Notes under the pieces: generated by a model
Database searches by the model: none
The model's input: only the letters and a program-made list of their open reading frames with translations
Told to the model about the DNA's origin: nothing
Made by a program: the position numbers and the translations under genes
DNA from: Clostridiales bacterium
Lineage (GTDB): Bacteria > Bacillota_A > Clostridia > Christensenellales > Christensenellaceae
Assembly (NCBI GenBank): GCA_003149735.1
Contig: QANA01000062.1
Span: 1 to 7,314, forward strand
Direction: 5' to 3'
DNA: 7,314 bases
In this document: positions 6,597 through 7,314 of the stretch, piece by piece
Numbering within the stretch: position 1 is the first letter of the stretch
Layout: each line of letters opens with the position of its first letter

Positions 6597-7230
6597 CGAA
6601 AAGCGGCGCGGCAAAAAGAGCAAAGGGTTATTTTTTATGGGGACAGGGCTGCTGCTGATTTTGGCAGCCTTTTTCCTTGTGATTTATAATTGGCAGGATG
6701 GGCAGCGCGCAGGCAAAGCGGCCCGGCAGATGGCTGAACAGCTGCAGGAGGCGGTAACGGCGCAGGCGGCTGCGGATGTTTCCGAAGATCAGGAGGAGAT
6801 GCTCCCGGATTATATGCTGTGCCCGGATATGGAGATGCCGGTCAAAACCATCGAGGGAGTCGACTACATTGGCATTTTGACGATCCCGGCTTTGGAACTG
6901 GAACTGCCGGTTATCAGCGAGTGGAGCTACCCCAACCTGAAAATAGCTCCCTGCAGGTATGGCGGGTCGGCCTATCTGAATAACCTGATCATCTGCGGCC
7001 ATAATTACCGCTCGCATTTTGGCAACCTGAAGCACCTGACGGTGGGAGACCTTGCCTTCTTTACGGATACGGACGGCAATGTATTTACCTATAAAATGGT
7101 GGGGCAGGAGACGCTTTCCAAAACCTCGGCGGAAGCAATGGAAAGCGGAGAATGGGATTTGACTTTATTTACCTGCACGGTTGGCGGCAAAAACCGCGTG
7201 ACCATTCGCTTCCGATTGGAGCAAAACTGA
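6589..7230 (+). CDS. Second sortase, not class C
   Basis: This 213-residue sortase has a basic N-terminus (NEKRRGKKSK), one membrane helix (about 14-33) and a short Ala/Gln/Glu-rich spacer. The catalytic domain follows: YIGILTIPALELELPV, His138 in IICGHNYRSHFGNL, Cys196 in TLFTCTVGG and Arg203 in NRVTIRF. There is no C-terminal membrane helix and the usual class C string CTPYGxNTHRLLVRG is missing, so it is not a second pilin polymerase of the same kind. The Cys-to-Arg step is only seven residues, implying a short last-strand loop. I cannot place it firmly among classes A, B, D or E. As last gene of the cluster and directly coupled to the small pilin gene, it may attach that pilin (LPQTGQ) or the finished pilus to the wall. 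That role is inference. All three catalytic residues are present, so it should be active. Confidence 0.9.
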   Translation: MNNEKRRGKKSKGLFFMGTGLLLILAAFFLVIYNWQDGQRAGKAARQMAEQLQEAVTAQAAADVSEDQEEMLPDYMLCPDMEMPVKTIEGVDYIGILTIPALELELPVISEWSYPNLKIAPCRYGGSAYLNNLIICGHNYRSHFGNLKHLTVGDLAFFTDTDGNVFTYKMVGQETLSKTSAEAMESGEWDLTLFTCTVGGKNRVTIRFRLEQN

Positions 7231-7266
7231 ATTGCCTGCCCCTGCCGGAGGAAGCGGGCCGGCAAT
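7231..7266 (+). other. Hairpin directly after the last sortase gene
   Basis: An inverted repeat begins at the base after the stop codon. ATTGCC (7231-7236) pairs with GGCAAT (7261-7266) and GCCC (7238-7241) with GGGC (7256-7259), giving ten pairs with one mismatch around a 14-base loop. The + strand after it reads ATATAAAAAAG, with no T run, so it is not a classical intrinsic terminator. It could end or shape the operon transcript; the function is unproven. Confidence 0.45.
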
Positions 7267-7280
7267 ATAAAAAAGCGCGT

Positions 7281-7295
7281 GGCTTTTCAAAAGCC
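7281..7295 (+). repeat. Short perfect inverted repeat near the window end
   Basis: GGCTTTT and AAAAGCC are separated by a single C. A realistic fold would be a 5 bp stem with a 5-base loop. It lies between the previous hairpin and a ribosome-site-plus-ATG. It could be a small operator-like palindrome or chance; nothing in the window tells these apart. Confidence 0.3.
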
Positions 7296-7301
7296 GCAGC
7301 C

Positions 7302-7314
7302 GGAGAACACAATG
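7302..7314 (+). CDS. Possible start of the next gene (ribosome site and ATG only)
   Basis: GGAG (7302-7305) lies six bases before ATG at 7312-7314, the last three bases of the window. The arrangement looks like the start of a further + strand gene 81 bases after the last sortase stop. Only the start codon is visible, so the product cannot be judged. It may be a chance ATG. Confidence 0.3.

Noticed and set aside
5595..6623. Minus-strand open frame of 342 codons opposite the small pilin
   Set aside because: It covers a signal-peptide, CnaB and LPXTG protein on the + strand. Its own translation looks like a shadow frame.
7267..7290. Intrinsic terminator after the last sortase
   Set aside because: The stem is followed by an A run, not a T run, on the + strand. 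Read on the minus strand, no gene in the window would need it.

Overview
The window holds most of a sortase-assembled (covalent) pilus locus of a Gram-positive bacterium. All genes are on the + strand and closely packed. Base composition near half GC (judged by eye), strong AGGAGG-type ribosome sites, LPXTG sorting signals, a SpaA/CnaB-type pilin and a fibro-slime adhesin together suggest a gut-type Clostridia member (Lachnospiraceae or Oscillospiraceae-like). That placement is inference from family resemblance, not a database result.

Layout: (1) 1-2961, the 3' part of a large wall-anchored surface protein: CHAP-type peptidase domain, a pair of Cys/His repeats, an uncharacterised acidic region, a fibro-slime adhesin domain, a CnaB-like stalk domain and LPATGG. 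It is probably the pilus tip protein. (2) 3024-4709, the major (backbone) pilin with LPSTGG. (3) An intergenic stretch with a strong hairpin. (4) 4805-5656, a class C pilin sortase. (5) 5643-6596, a small ancillary or basal pilin with a CnaB domain and LPQTGQ. (6) 6589-7230, a second sortase of another class. (7) A short 3' stretch with two inverted repeats and an ATG behind a ribosome site at the window edge, possibly the next gene.

How they fit together (inference from the family): all three structural proteins would be exported and held in the membrane by their C-terminal sorting signals. The class C sortase would link backbone subunits through a Lys on the neighbouring subunit, with the CHAP/fibro-slime protein at the tip. 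The small pilin, which carries the best-preserved pilin motif (W167 to K176), would end the polymer at the base, and the second sortase is a candidate for its attachment to the wall. The sortase, small pilin and second sortase genes overlap by 14 and 8 bases, so they are probably translationally coupled. The hairpin after the backbone pilin gene could set the high pilin-to-sortase ratio such systems need.

No RNA genes, insertion sequences, CRISPR arrays or phage features were seen. The long antisense open frames are shadows of the pilus genes.
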